Below, piece after piece: positions 22,940-34,690 of a stretch of 64,000 nucleotides of DNA. The first letter of the stretch is position 1. Each line of letters begins with the position of its first letter. The notes under the pieces are model-generated. The model made no database searches. It worked only from the letters and a program-made list of their open reading frames with translations, and was not told the DNA's origin. Made by a program: the position numbers and the translations under genes. The DNA comes from Druceiella hillmani (Eukaryota; Arthropoda; Insecta; Lepidoptera; Hepialidae): positions 14,092,501 to 14,156,500 of the forward strand of contig JAYKKI010000032.1 of NCBI GenBank assembly GCA_039881145.1, read 5' to 3'.

Positions 22940-24682
22940 TGATTTGATACCACACATGTGTTTAAAGTGACTAATCTAAACTAAATCACTGATCACGAAA
23001 TTGTCACAAGCAGGACGAATACAATTTAGATGTCCTGAGGAACCTCAGCTTCAAATTAATTAGGGACGAGGAACAGAATGAAATGAAATATAAAGGTGTC
23101 TGAAAATGGGTGAAAAACTGCATATACGAATGTATTATATTTATTTACGTATATATCTATATACATATTTGTTTATGTGTATATTTACATGTCAGTATAA
23201 TTTTTAAGAAGCAAATATAAAATAACTTAAATTTATTTTGATTTGATTTATGGTGGCAATTAAGGCACATGCATGGATTGTAGTATTCAAGGACACGTCT
23301 ATGGGTTGGTTCTGTGGTTTGTATTTTAGAAGTATAGGAATAATTACATAAAATTCGATTATAACACAAATTTGGTACGAATATTGTTCATATGTGTTTT
23401 TTTAAGGACAAAAAATAAATAAAATGTGGCTTCTGCATCAGCGAAGGTTGTTTTCGATAAAAAAATTGTTTTTCTTTGGGAAACAGAAAATTTTCTCCTT
23501 ACGATATTATATACAAAATGGTATACAACTTCTAAACGATTTGGACAAACAGATATTTCAATCAAAATATATAAAATATTTTGATTTCTCTTTTCGCATA
23601 CAAAATTCGAAAAGTGCCAAAAGACTACGCAACCTTTTTCAATGTGGTTAATAATATTGAATGGGTAAAAAATAAAAATTTTGGGTTTATCCTAAATAAG
23701 CTCAGATTATAGAAATTGTCATGTTTTTCATAATTTACAATTGGTAGGAAATTATCAAAGCTTACACTTGATTTAAGTTTTTTTTAATTAATAAAAAGTC
23801 AAGTCAGAAATAAAAAACACATCTCCAGGTCAGTAGTAAAAAAAATTCCCGGATTTCTTGTTAAAATATTTGTTATTATTAATATCGTAATACGTATATT
23901 TTATTTATAATATATCTATCAGTGAATTTAAACATCAAGTAGAATAAGAAACACCTAGAAGTTGTAATATTAATTTACACTTTGTATTAATATTTGTATC
24001 TATTTGGTTTTTTTGCGGTATCCACTGTTTTCTATTCCGCCTTGGATCCAGTTCAGAAATATAATAATTTATTACAATAATTAATTCAGAAATGGTGGCT
24101 GTCGTATAAAATCGTTATGAAACTGTTTACTGCTGGTTCGTAATTGAAATTGTTTCTGTCACTTATTTTTGTTCTATGATTAAAGTACAAATAAGTAATG
24201 AAAGAATTGCGTTAGCATCCATAATTATATTTGAAAGAAAAGAGAAAGAAATGATTGTGTTAGCATCTAGAATAGCTTTCTTTGATCTCCATCAAAGAAA
24301 GAAAGGGAAGAAGAGTGTTTTAAGGAAAATGTTAGGGAATGAAGCTAGAATCACATCGGAGTCAATGTGTATGTAAGTCTGTACTTACATATGCAAGTGC
24401 ATACATAGGCTTTTAAAAGACCTATAAAATTTGAAGGTAACATTCAATTGATCAGGGACTTTTTTAATTTGATAGTGATTATCGAAAAATTTATATTTAT
24501 ATCATATAGAAATTAAAGTGAAAGTAATTTAATTGAAAGAAAATAAATTGCAAGCTATAGATCAATACGATCCATAGGTAAAAACTATTGTTTTCAGTTA
24601 TGATCGGAAAAGTTTTTCCGGAGGTAAAGGAAACAAAATAAATTTTCCCATACACTAAAAAGTTACTGGCAGGGCGGGCGGG
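22940..24682. other. No feature seen
   Basis: AT-rich DNA. A partial direct repeat (GCGTTAGCATCC, then GTGTTAGCATCT) with AAAGAAAG runs lies at 24,208-24,312. No gene is seen. Confidence 0.55.
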
Positions 24683-24724
24683 AGTTATCTTTTTCAAGTA
24701 CATGTGTACTTGAAAAAGATAACT
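24683..24724. repeat. Perfect 20-bp palindrome with 2-bp centre
   Basis: AGTTATCTTTTTCAAGTACA (24,683-24,702) is followed by TG and then by its exact reverse complement (24,705-24,724). Just upstream lies a short GC-rich string, GGGCGGGCGGG. Confidence 0.9.
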
Positions 24725-25084
24725 GTTTCGTTAATGCTGTTGCCTTGGTTATTCTGTCCAGAAGCTCAGATTATAGAGATTATTATATTCTATTATAACT
24801 CAAATGAGTTTAACTCAAATGACAATTTTGATGAAAAATTGTTTTCTCTCCTAGAAAAAAACAAAGAAAAATAAGCTTTATTAAAATCAATATAATAAAA
24901 CTAAATGTTGAAAAGATTAAATAAGACAGATAACAAAAGATGAAATAAGACAATTAAATATAAAAATAATATTGGAGATTTAATAGATCCAAAAACGCAA
25001 AATTAATAAGAAAATTAAATGAGCTTTTGTTTTACATGCAGACTTATATTCAATGCGTATATTTTATATTTTTTGGTTTCCCTC
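24725..25084. other. No feature seen
   Basis: A-rich and T-rich DNA. Confidence 0.6.
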
Positions 25085-25330
25085 ATCTATCGGCGCCGAG
25101 ACAACAACATGCTACACATTATTATCACAATTACCGTACTGCACTCACGTAATGCATTCACTTAGCCTCATCTCTTGCCGCATGCAGCTTCCCAGCTAGA
25201 TAATTAGCTGACTGACGGGCCACCCATGGCGACGTCGCTCCGTGTCGCGGTGTTTGTCCCGGCGATTATAGCGTCCAGGTCGCAACCCACGCTGTAGTAC
25301 AAGGCTGGAGGCTCATAGGGGACATAGGTA
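25085..25330. other. GC-richer island, function unknown
   Basis: This block holds CTATCGGCGCCGAGAC, CTAGATAATTAGCTGAC and GGCGACGTCGCTCCGTGTCG. The inner TAATTAG is a homeodomain-type core. No reading frame is credible. Candidate conserved regulatory DNA. Confidence 0.35.
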
Positions 25331-26489
25331 CGAGGATCAATAAAAACATTTTTTTCAGTTATTTGAGTTTACAGAGCTTTTGAGATTAAGAAGTTTATCT
25401 AAAAATTTTTCCAAAAAAAGTAACAGAAGAAATGCCCGTGTTCTCCAAAAAAGGGAAAATACTGAAGGATGTGAATTACGTTGGAATAGGGAGTTGTTTT
25501 AGTCTGCTGTTGGCAAAGGTCTATGTAAAATTAAGTTTATCATAAATGTTTTAAATTATAGCATGTTTATAGCTATAAACATGCCATGTTTATAGCAAGC
25601 CCACGGAGAATATTTGGCTCTTTCTGAATCTTTGATATAAATCTAATTCAAATGGCCCATAACTGCTGGAGTTATGGAAGGGATGTACCAATTTTTTAAG
25701 ATGTCGTCTAAATTAGTATCTGGAAATTTTCGGACTGATTCCAGAAGTCAGAAAAATCATCCATTGACTTTTCAGCAAACAATTCAGAACTTCGTATAAA
25801 GTTTTGACTTCTTTCCTACGTTTTGTATGTACCAAACCTTAAAAATGACATTTCGACTCCATAATTTTTATGGAAGAATTTCGAAGATATATTCTCTCAT
25901 TTTAAATACATTATCGGTTATTTAATGAGGAGCCCTTTCTAGGAAAAAGCTATTGTTATCAATATTAATATTTTTTAAATTTCCTCGTTATAAACGCAGC
26001 CTAACCTAACAGTCATAGCACACTCGCTTCACTTATTGCCTGTGTTTGATCACAAACATAAGCTCCAAGTACATACATAATGGTAACAATGAGACCTGTG
26101 AACACTTTCTAAAAGGCTTTGCTTTAAGTCATCGCCTTACCGTACTTAGGTAGAGATATTATGGTCTTAACTTTAAAAGTTTAGAAATACTTACAGGATT
26201 GACTAAGTGAAGATATGGTTTAACTTAATAATCTATAAACATATATTGATAAAACGTAATGTATATTATGTGCTGTCCACTTATTTATTAATGGTTTATC
26301 GATATACAGATGGTCACAAAGTACAATACAAAATAGCAACTGCAGATTAAAAAAGCTTAATAAATTCAAGTATAATTTACACTATAAAGGTATATACTAT
26401 ATATATATATATATGTAAAATTAAGTACATACATAATTTTAACATTTACTGTTACTTAGTACCTCTGTTAAACTATTTATAAATTTTGA
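25331..26489. other. No gene; one short palindrome
   Basis: AT-rich DNA with the perfect 24-bp palindrome formed by GCATGTTTATAG and its complement at 25,561-25,584, followed by a third half copy. A short (TA)n lies at about 26,399-26,414. Confidence 0.6.
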
Positions 26490-27230
26490 TGTTCTTTTTA
26501 GTAAATCATTCACAAACATATGACAAATAATTTGGTTGTCTATATCTATTTAATTTATTAACATTATTTTGTCGATTTAATTTATTAACGTCGATTTTAG
26601 ATTTAATTTATTGATGTCGGTTCTAGTAAACCATTCATAGACGTATGACAAATAAATTGGTTGTCTATATCTCTTTAATTTATCAAAGTCGATTTGTCGA
26701 CTCAGTTCATTAGTGTTGATTCCAGTATATCATTCACAGACTTATGACAAGTACCTTTGTTGTCTATATCTCTTTAATTTATCAAAGTCGATTTGTCGAC
26801 TCAATTCATTAATGTCGATTCTAGTATATTTTTCACAGACCTATGGCGAGTAGCTTGGTTGCCGAGATCTCTTTAATTTAACAAAGTCGGTTTGTCGACT
26901 CAATTCATTAATGTCGATTCTAGTATATCTTTGACAGAGCTATGGCGACTAGCTTGGTTGCCGAGATCTCTTCAATTTAACAAAGTCGGTTTGTCGACTC
27001 AATTCATTAATGTCGATTCTAGTATATCTTTTACAGACCTATGACGAGTAACTTGGTTGCCGAGATCTCTTTAATTTATCAAAGTCGATTTGTCGACTCA
27101 ATTCATTAATGTCGATTCTAGTATATCTTTTACAGACCTATGACGAGTAGCTTGGTTGCCGAGATCACTTTAATTTAACAAAGTCGGTTTGTCAACTTCA
27201 TTCATTAACGCCGATTTGATTTATTATTGA
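26490..27230. repeat. Tandem array, 99-bp unit, about 7 copies
   Basis: The TTGGTTG marker recurs every 99 bp (26,657, about 26,756, 26,855, 26,954, 27,053, 27,152), with an earlier, wider-spaced copy at 26,532. Units share TTTGTCGACTCAATTCATTA, ATGTCGATTCTAGTATATC and GACCTATGACGAGTA. The later units are more alike than the first two. Confidence 0.95.
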
Positions 27231-27237
27231 CGTACTG

Positions 27238-27422
27238 AATTTCGTTGTATGACATTCGATCTTTACAAATTGCCCACCTGAAGATTTTGTTATGCAATGA
27301 AACCTAGGTCGTGGTAAAGAATTTAAATAAAGTAGAAATAATATTACATCACGTAGTTTCATTTAGTCGCGAAAAATTAAATTAAAATGAATTTCTACAA
27401 AATTAACGCCAAATATATTCAA
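27238..27422. mobile_element. Hammerhead-bearing insertion, copy C (mostly right arm)
   Basis: Only a scrap of the left arm remains (ATTTCGTTGTATGACAT near 27,240). The right arm is near complete, from GCCCACCTGAAGA to AAATATATTCAA. No matching flanking repeat was found. It directly abuts the end of the 99-bp array. Confidence 0.75.
27274..27314 (+). ncRNA. Hammerhead ribozyme, intact core (copy C)
   Basis: Stem I strand CCAC (27,274-27,277), core CTGAAGA (27,278-27,284), stem II from TTTGT and GCAAT strands around TAT (one U-U and one G-U pair), GAAA (27,299-27,302), palindromic CCTAGG (27,303-27,308), U16.1 at 27,309, H17 C at 27,310, then GTGG (27,311-27,314). Predicted cleavage is after 27,310. 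Stem III is only 3 bp with a 2-base loop in the monomer, but the palindrome lets two RNAs pair, as described for other short-stem-III hammerheads. Confidence 0.8.
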
Positions 27423-27599
27423 CAAGTTTTTATTCACCGTACACGAAACTATTGAAAAAAAAGTAACTTTCCACTTTATATCCCTCAATCAACTCCCATA
27501 ATCAGATTTAAAATATTGAGATATAGAACTTCATACCTTTATTTAGCCACAACTCACTGTAGCTATACCAAATGTCAAGGACCTACATTACATAATTTT
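27423..27599. other. No feature seen
   Basis: AT-rich spacer between copy C and a degraded dispersed repeat. Confidence 0.6.
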
Positions 27600-28910
27600 G
27601 TAGAAAAATTCCCGTGACGGACAGACAGACCCAGAAGTAGTTTCACTAGTGTTACATTTTGCTAACTTTCTTACAGTACGTTAAAATCCCGAAACTTTTT
27701 CTTTCTCATCTTAATCGGAATGAACTATGATGCTGTGACATACGAACGCATAGACGGAAATGACGAAATTTTGAGGGTTTCACTTTTAGGCGTCCATGTC
27801 TGAAACAGGAAACAACGGAACCATTGGAATATCACTCACGTGTTCATTCGTCTGTCTGTTTTTCACAATCGTTTTCTCAGAAACTGTTTGATGTAGAAAT
27901 TTGAAACTTTGCGTACACAAACACAAATTCCAACATACGAGTATAATCAACATTCGAAAATGTTTGATTTGTAAATTTTAGTTAAGGCAAACAAAATACA
28001 TATTTTTTATTTCTCGTGTTGTATTATTCGTAATATCCGCCGAATGAGCAATTTACGATGATTCCAAAACTGTTTTTTTTAAAGTTCTATGTAAAATAGT
28101 TATTGAAGATAAGAAAAGTGTCGGAAAAGATATTGAAGAAAGTGTCCGTTACATTTTTACCAGAAACCGTTTAATGTAAAACTTGAAGTTTTGTATAATG
28201 ATCGAGTATATTTTATTAAATTTTGGACATTTATTATATATTTTTTGTTATAGATACTTATGCAATTATTATTATTAAGGTATGTGTTCGTATTATATAT
28301 CTTTGACAGGTTCAAACAAATTGGAAATTTTTCTATTACTCGGAAACATAATAATTATCGATATGATTTTGGGGTAAACTATATTTATTCGTGTACGTGT
28401 TGTATATCTGGTCTGTGTGGTATGAGTTCATATTTTGACAGGCGTAAAAAATTGCAAACACATAAAAATAAAAAAACTCGGAAATATAATAATTATCGGT
28501 ATGATTTTGCGGTAAACGTGAGATAAATTTTTAATAACTCTGTTTTTCCGTAATTTTAGTTTTGGTACCTAATTTCAAAGAAAGCACGAAGAGGGGCAAT
28601 AGATTTTCCATACAAATTTTCAGTAATCTCTATAGGACTACGTTATATAAAATTGTGAAAAAAAAATTAATGTCAAATCCTTATTATGGCTTAATATTTT
28701 TTTTAATATACAACTTTCTCCTTCTAAATTGTTCAAAACTATATTTCTTAGCTTCTTACTGTTGTGAAATATGCGGATTATTACTTTTTATACATCAAAG
28801 ATTTTATGAGAAATATATTAAAAAACAGACGGACAGACGCGAGAATGATTCCATAAGGCGCTATAATATTTTTCCTTTTTGATACCAAAACCTAAAAACG
28901 ATAGTAATAA
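27600..28910. repeat. Cluster of degraded dispersed repeats (GACAGAC family)
   Basis: Marks of a common insect dispersed repeat occur several times: GACGGACAGACAGAC (about 27,615), TCGTCTGTCTGTTTTTCAC followed by TCTCAGAAACTGTTTGATG (about 27,848-27,892), a second diverged block with AGAAACCGTTTAATG (about 28,160), and ACAGACGGACAGACGCGAG (about 28,826). A 30-bp stretch with AATAATTATCGATATGATTT is repeated at 28,349 and 28,488. The plus-strand frames at 28,260-28,526 and 28,562-28,882 lie in this repeat and are not genes. Confidence 0.55.
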
Positions 28911-28994
28911 ATCTTATATATGACTTCCCTCTTGAGAGTTTAAAAACTTTCAGTTTTCTTCAACGTCGCATTTTTCATTTCTGAAGGACGTGTC

Positions 28995-29425
28995 CATCCT
29001 AAAAAGTCCTGGTAGCTTCGTTTATTAGTTTTTTTCCATTCAGCCCCGTCCTCGGCTTTCCTAATAATAGATGTAATAGGGAAGCCTGTGAGCGTAGTGA
29101 CCTGGTCAGGATAAGAAATCTACTGTGGGGTCGTTTCCCATTGACTACCGATAACCATTAGCTTTTCTAAGCCATCTGGTTTCCTTTGTGCCGTGTGACC
29201 AAAGTAGCTGAGTATTCTTTGGTAGCAGATGGTAGACAGTGTGGTTTTGACTCCGAGTTGTATTTGAATCGATATGTACGCTCTTCTGGCCGTCCAAGGT
29301 ATGCGCAGCATTCTTCTCCGACACCACATCTCGAATGCGTGTATTTTCTTGCTCCACAGGTCGAATAGTCAACGACTCAGAATTGTACAGGGAAATCGAG
29401 AAGACTAATGTTCTTACTATTTTCA
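28995..29425 (-). pseudogene. C-terminal fragment of an RTE-type retrotransposon polyprotein
   Basis: Minus-strand frames give RNRKVSNNTKMKIVRTLVFSI, then in another frame MWCRRRMLRIPWTARRAYIS and TICYQRILSYFGHTAQRKPDG followed by LEKLMV, then GKRP, then DQVTTLTGFPITSIIRKAED with EWKK. The order and spacing match the end of RTE-type endonuclease-reverse transcriptases (Trp-Arg-Arg-Met-Leu-Arg and Phe-Gly-His motifs, then the Asp-Gln and Arg-Lys-Ala end). At least three frameshifts and stops show it is dead. Only about 140 codons remain, consistent with 5' truncation. Its former 5' side now borders a 42-bp tandem array. Confidence 0.85.
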
Positions 29426-29454
29426 TTTTGGTATTATTAGAGACTTTTCTGTTT

Positions 29455-29690
29455 CGCCATACATACTTATGTAAAGTATTATATAAAGTATTTGTTTGCC
29501 ATAGGTACTCATGCAAAGTATTATATAAAATATTATTTTGCCATTGTTACTTGTGCAAAGTATTATATAAAATATTATTTTGCCATAGATACTTATGCAA
29601 AGTATTACACAAAATATTATTTTGCAATAGGTACTCATGCAAAATATATAAAATATTATTTTACCATAGATACTTATGCAAAGCACCTAT
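29455..29690. repeat. Tandem array, 42-bp unit, about 6 copies
   Basis: Units read TACTCATGCAAAGTATTATA followed by TAAAATATTATTTTGCCATAG, with the AAAG marker near 29,473, 29,515, 29,557 and onward. Because 42 is a multiple of three, frames stay open on both strands and give 14-residue protein repeats. These are artefacts. Confidence 0.9.
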
Positions 29691-29829
29691 TTGACAGAAC
29701 GCCTACATCACATTTTGTTTCCAATACCTTCATGTATCCTAATATGTTAATAAGTACTTATCTACTTATGAGATTATATTACGAACCTTCCACAATACAC
29801 AATCCTATGTACGAGCACAGTAACTCATG

Positions 29830-30000
29830 TACGATTTAGCACAACCAGGTGTCCGGTGGCAGCTTTAACGCTTCATTAACGGACAATGCGTCGCTGCACG
29901 GACCAACCCTTGCCTGAACCGATTGCAGCTTGCATCGGCGCATCTGCCCTGTCTAATGAACGTGCGGTACTGAGTCACGTGGGGTAGATAACTGTGTAGT
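29830..30000. other. GC-richer island, function unknown
   Basis: This block includes GGTGTCCGGTGGCAGC, CGTCGCTGCACGGACCAACC, CTTGCATCGGCGCATCTGCC and GAGTCACGTGGGG. The last contains the E-box CACGTG. No protein or RNA gene is recognised. Confidence 0.35.
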
Positions 30001-31522
30001 GGGTGGATGAAGGTAAAAGAGACGGAGAAATTAATTTAAAGTTTCGATTTTTGTTAAATGCTAAGCTTAGTATTATTTGGTTGTGGAAAGTGACTATTAT
30101 ACGTACCTTGGTGTGTTATAAAGTATAATTAAGTATCTAAATACTCATTTGGTAGATAAACAGTGGCATGATTGAATGACCAGTTTCTTTGTTGTACATC
30201 TATCAAAATCTCATTTTTTCAAAAGGCCTGTAAAGCTCAATTTGAGGGACAGAGGGACGAGTTTGAGGACAGAATTGAAGGCAGACTGGGGAATAATGAG
30301 AAGGTATAGGGGAAACTATAAATTAGTGATGGGTAGGTTAAATATATAATTTAAATGTTATAATGAAACCAGTTTTTCTCTAATTTTTCATAAGCGTGTA
30401 TTTTCGTTGACATACCTCGAGACACATGAAAATAGTTGTAATACGCGCTAGGGTGGGGTGAAATAAAATTTTTTTTCGGTTATCATAATGGAATACTTAC
30501 GAGTAGTCATGTTATTGGCTCATTTATTAAGCAGGAAAATATATTTTATGTAGTGCCCCCCCCCCCGTATACCACTAATATTGTAACTGCAAAAGTTTAG
30601 ATGTTTGTTACTTAGTAACTATACAATCAGGCAACGTGTAATTGCCAAATTTATAGCCCGTATATTTCGTGTAGCGGAGTAATATACCTATAGACTAAGT
30701 AACATGGATTCAGACACGTGGAATATTAATATCACGAAAAGTAAGTTTGGATGTTTGTTACTCAATTACACCTAGACGTTACGATAGACAAAGAAATTAA
30801 TATTTTATTAATTTGAACCCGATAAATAACATTAATCCTTTGGAATTAAATACGGCGTTTTTGTTAATTATAAAAGTTTTAATACTGTCACATGTCAATA
30901 GATGGGGCTAGATGTATTTGTTGAGAATTTAACATTATTTATATATATATATTTTGCACTGGTAACGGTGGTATTCGCATTAGAAACAAATACCACCATC
31001 TTAATCGTAAAATTCACATGAACGATGTTGTAAGAAAAAGCTGGTAATACATATTTTTAAGACATATAACATCGAGAACACCCCTAAATATAATGTCACA
31101 TATTTTTACCTATCGAAAAAGCGTCCAACGCGCACATCATACATTCAGGTATATACAATGTGTTAGTGTACGCATGTGTATACGTGTACACAGGGCGCTG
31201 TCCTTGCGCTAGTCTGGTGCCAGAGCAGTAGATGTTATATAACTACAGATGTACTATTAACATTAGCATATCGGTGACGTGAAACCATAAGGTTTTACCT
31301 TGCCAAAATCGCTTAATGGCCCAAAAGAAGTTTTCACTTAAAAAATATGTATTTCATATCATTAAATTTTTATTATTGAGGAAGAAACATCGAGTTTGTC
31401 GGGCTAAAAATTATAAGGTAATTTGAATTATGAACTATGTCTACGCCAAGTGTCATTAGACGTAGGTAACGTCTCATGAAAAGTGATATTAGTATTCTAG
31501 TAAAGTCGTAGTTCGTAGACCT
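30001..31522. other. No gene seen; one poly(C) run
   Basis: AT-rich DNA. A run of 11 C at 30,556-30,566 is unusual in this composition. A short inverted repeat (GGTGGTATT and AATACCACC) lies near 30,967-30,997. Confidence 0.6.
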
Positions 31523-31527
31523 TTATA

Positions 31528-31564
<37 letters not shown>
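31523..31564. repeat. (TA)n followed by poly(T)
   Basis: A TA run grading into about 15 T. Read on the minus strand it is A-run then (TA)n, which could be a retroelement tail, but no element body is seen next to it. Confidence 0.95.
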
Positions 31565-33113
31565 ATTTACAAAATATTTTAATATTTGGTTTACTATTTT
31601 ATAATACGAAATTCTCATTTTTGATTAAATGTTCCTATTTGATTAAAATGAATCAGTAAGGGCTTAAAATAATACAGAACTAATAAAAATTGTTGTCTTG
31701 ATCGAAACTAATTTACTTTATTGACCATGAATAAAAAAATTATTGTATGTGATTTTATATCAAACGATTGCATGAACAATAAAAAACAATGCATTTCAAA
31801 TCTACATCTTCAATTTAAACTCTTTAAACATAAATCCAAGAGACAGGTAAGATCATTAGTTTTTAGTAACTTTAAAAATGATGTCCACAGTAAAAAATAT
31901 TTTGGAAGTATTCGTAACATATTGTTATGTAAAATTATATTTAGTCTTAATAGTTTAACATATGTGGAAACAAATCGCTTAATTATGCTTGAAGTTAATT
32001 GTGATTTGTTTTGTGATAAGAAAAATAAATTTCCCAAAATATATTTTTGTTGCGTATTATAGTACCAGTAAATTTATTACTCACAACACAAGTCCACTAT
32101 CAGCTTATTGGCGTCAACCAAAAATAAAAAAAACGTGCTAATACTTTCGCTGCCTGTTGGTAAATGAAATTCAAAAATGACTGAGTAACGATAATTGGGA
32201 AATTTTATTAGTAACCAAATTAAAAAATTTATAAATTATCTTTCCTATATTTGGCCGTAATTGATACTATAAGCTAAACTCGCGGTGTTCACATTTGATT
32301 TGAACTTGATATCATGAGTTAGACTCGTGATTTTCAAGTATGGCCTATAATCGCTTTCACGAGTCAAACTTATGCTAATTATAGAAGGGGTAATTGTTAT
32401 TTCTATCATATAACAGGTCTAACACCTTTTATTGTATCTGAAATGTATTCATGTACAATTGGAATATTTGATAGAAAAATAAATAAATTTTGTTTGTATG
32501 TAGTTACGAGATAAAGGTCGGTTTTTCTTTTGAGTTAAAAGAATATTTTATGGTATTTTAATAACGAGAAAAACGCATGGATATCATAATCACATTCAAC
32601 TGCTCTATTACTTCATAAAGTTACAAACAAACTCCGATTAAGATTTAAAAGGATAATTTTAATTATTTTTATTAACTGTATATCGGTTAGACTATGAATA
32701 TTGGAAGGAAGTGTAATAGTTTCGTTTAGTTATACTGAAAATAAGTTATGGGAGTCCAGGACTGCGTCGGACTCATGAATGGTTTGTTTTTGGCTTGAAA
32801 GTGCAAATTAAACATACGAATTTCAATTTTATTTACCATGTAATATATTTAAAACAAACTTTTAAAATATAATAGTAATATCATTTATTTGTGGATATAA
32901 AGTACGACAGGTAAAGTAATAGACATGTACAGAAATTTTCTTAGAGGTAATGACAAAGTAAAAATTAAAAGTTAAGTTACTTTAAATTTTTCAATATTTT
33001 ATCCACGAAAAGGTAACTAGCTCGGTTTGTGCAGTTATGCTATAAGCGTCACGGACACGGCCGATTTACAGCTAGCATATGTTGATATACACATACACAT
33101 ACATACACATATA

Positions 33114-33114
<1 letters not shown>
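31565..33114. other. No gene supported
   Basis: AT-rich DNA. The plus-strand frame 31,721-32,062 (113 codons) is Lys-, Asn- and Ile-rich and has no domain. It is treated as chance. Confidence 0.55.

Positions 33115-33169
<55 letters not shown>
33115..33169. repeat. (AT)n microsatellite
   Basis: A long AT run preceded by ACACATACACATACATACAC. Confidence 0.98.
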
Positions 33170-33170
<1 letters not shown>

Positions 33171-33639
33171 GCATTTTATCAGTCGGATTCGTAAAATAAT
33201 TTTCAATTTTATGTACGGATTCCCAATTTAATTGTTACGCTTAGAAAAAAAACGAAAAGTCTTTTCGTCCATTTACTTTTCATCCTGTGTATTATTTTGT
33301 TCTCCGATATGAAGGAGGTTATTATGAGTTAGTTGTTTATATTCGAATTTTGCTTTGAACATATGTAAAGGGATAAGTATATTATGTCTAAATTTCGGTT
33401 AAACATCGCTTATTAACGTAAAGCTATTTATAGTCATACGCATGCTCGTAATAGTACGACCGATTTATAAAGTTAATGTAGGTAATGGATTTAGACCTAA
33501 CGTTGACAACCCGTAAAAATAAACATTTTTGCACTTTTACTCACTTCATGTTGAAAAAAAAAATTTCACCTTTCGCGGTTAAAAAATGAAGCAAACTGTA
33601 ATTAGGTTCATGGAATTTATCTAAAGCTTGTTTACATAG
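33170..33639. other. No feature seen
   Basis: AT-rich DNA. Confidence 0.6.
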
Positions 33640-33930
33640 AGTTACGGCACCGTAGCAACTTCCGATTCATGCCGTGAGCCCGCTTTATTAATGCGTCCCA
33701 CCTGCGCATCCAATATTGCGTCGCCTCCCGGCCAGCATCTTGAAACAAAACACCGACGAGCGCCCGCTAACGGTTATTAATTAAAATTACAAAAATTTAT
33801 GTGAGAACGCGGCTGCTGGTTGAAAAAATGCTGAAACTTTTCCATTTAGGGCCGTGCTGAGGTGCGTGGCGTAGCGCGCCGCAGCGCCCGGGCGAGGGCG
33901 GCGCGGCATCTACGGGTATTCGTAGGCGGA
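33640..33930. other. GC-rich island with homeodomain-like sites
   Basis: Two GC-rich parts (about 33,640-33,770 and 33,810-33,910, the latter with GTAGCGCGCCGCAGCGCCCG) flank an AT-rich core containing GGTTATTAATTAAAATTAC, a dense set of TAAT-type cores. GTTTAC, a forkhead-like core, lies at about 33,630. The mixture resembles developmental enhancers or CpG-rich promoters, but no transcript evidence exists here. Confidence 0.35.
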
Positions 33931-34429
33931 TTTGTGATTAAGAATTCGCTTTTAAAGATTAGAAACGAAATTTGGGCAAAGTTTAATAGAAACTTAAATT
34001 CTATGAAAGGATTATAAGATACGAAATTATTAATTTCTATTAAGTGTGGTGTTTAGTTTTCAAAATATTTTCGCTTTTACTTTATATATCTATATTTCTT
34101 GTTAAAAATGAAACTTAATTTGCTGCTTCAAATATTTAATTACACTATTTAAAATAACATAGCTATTACCCATGGTTTTCTTGTGCGAAATAAAATATTA
34201 AGAACAGTGTTAATATTTCTTGTATCTATTATATTTTGTCTTCTCTGAATATTTTTAAGAACATACGTATGATATTGATTCTTAATTCAGGATTTTAGGG
34301 AATATTGGCTATAAGAAAGCAGTTGTAAATATTATTGACATAGAGATTTGTAGCAGTAGACATGTAGTACCGCCAAGTAAGGAATTGATCGATTTTCTGG
34401 GATAAAAATATTTTTCGTTAGTCCCATCT
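33931..34429. other. No feature seen
   Basis: AT-rich DNA. Confidence 0.6.
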
Positions 34430-34690
34430 ATTATTCCGTAATAGTGCGACATGTTAGTAATGTGGTCCATGCCTGTTTATTTATTAGTTCGTAATAGTCC
34501 TCTGTATTAATAATATGGTCTATACCTGTATATTTATTAGTTCGTAATCGAGTGTATTAATAATATTGTATATTAATAATATCTTGTGTATTAATAATAT
34601 CGTACATGCTTTTATATTTATTAGTCCGTTATATTCCTATGTATTAATAATATGGTCTATACTAAAATTGTACTGTATATGGTACAATTT
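34430..34690. repeat. Degenerate tandem repeat of about 70 bp
   Basis: TTTATTAGTYCGTAATAGTC, GTATTAATAATATGGTCTAT and ATGCCTGTTTATTTATTAG-like blocks recur three to four times with variable spacing. Confidence 0.7.

Noticed and set aside
29335..29839. Frames coding 14-residue repeats on both strands
   Set aside because: A 42-bp DNA repeat keeps all frames open; no biological protein is implied.
30556..30566. Poly(C) run as a retroelement or telomeric mark
   Set aside because: It is a simple homopolymer with no element body or repeat next to it.
31721..32062. Plus-strand frame of 113 codons
   Set aside because: Lys- and Asn-rich low-complexity product without motifs; a comparable frame runs on the other strand.
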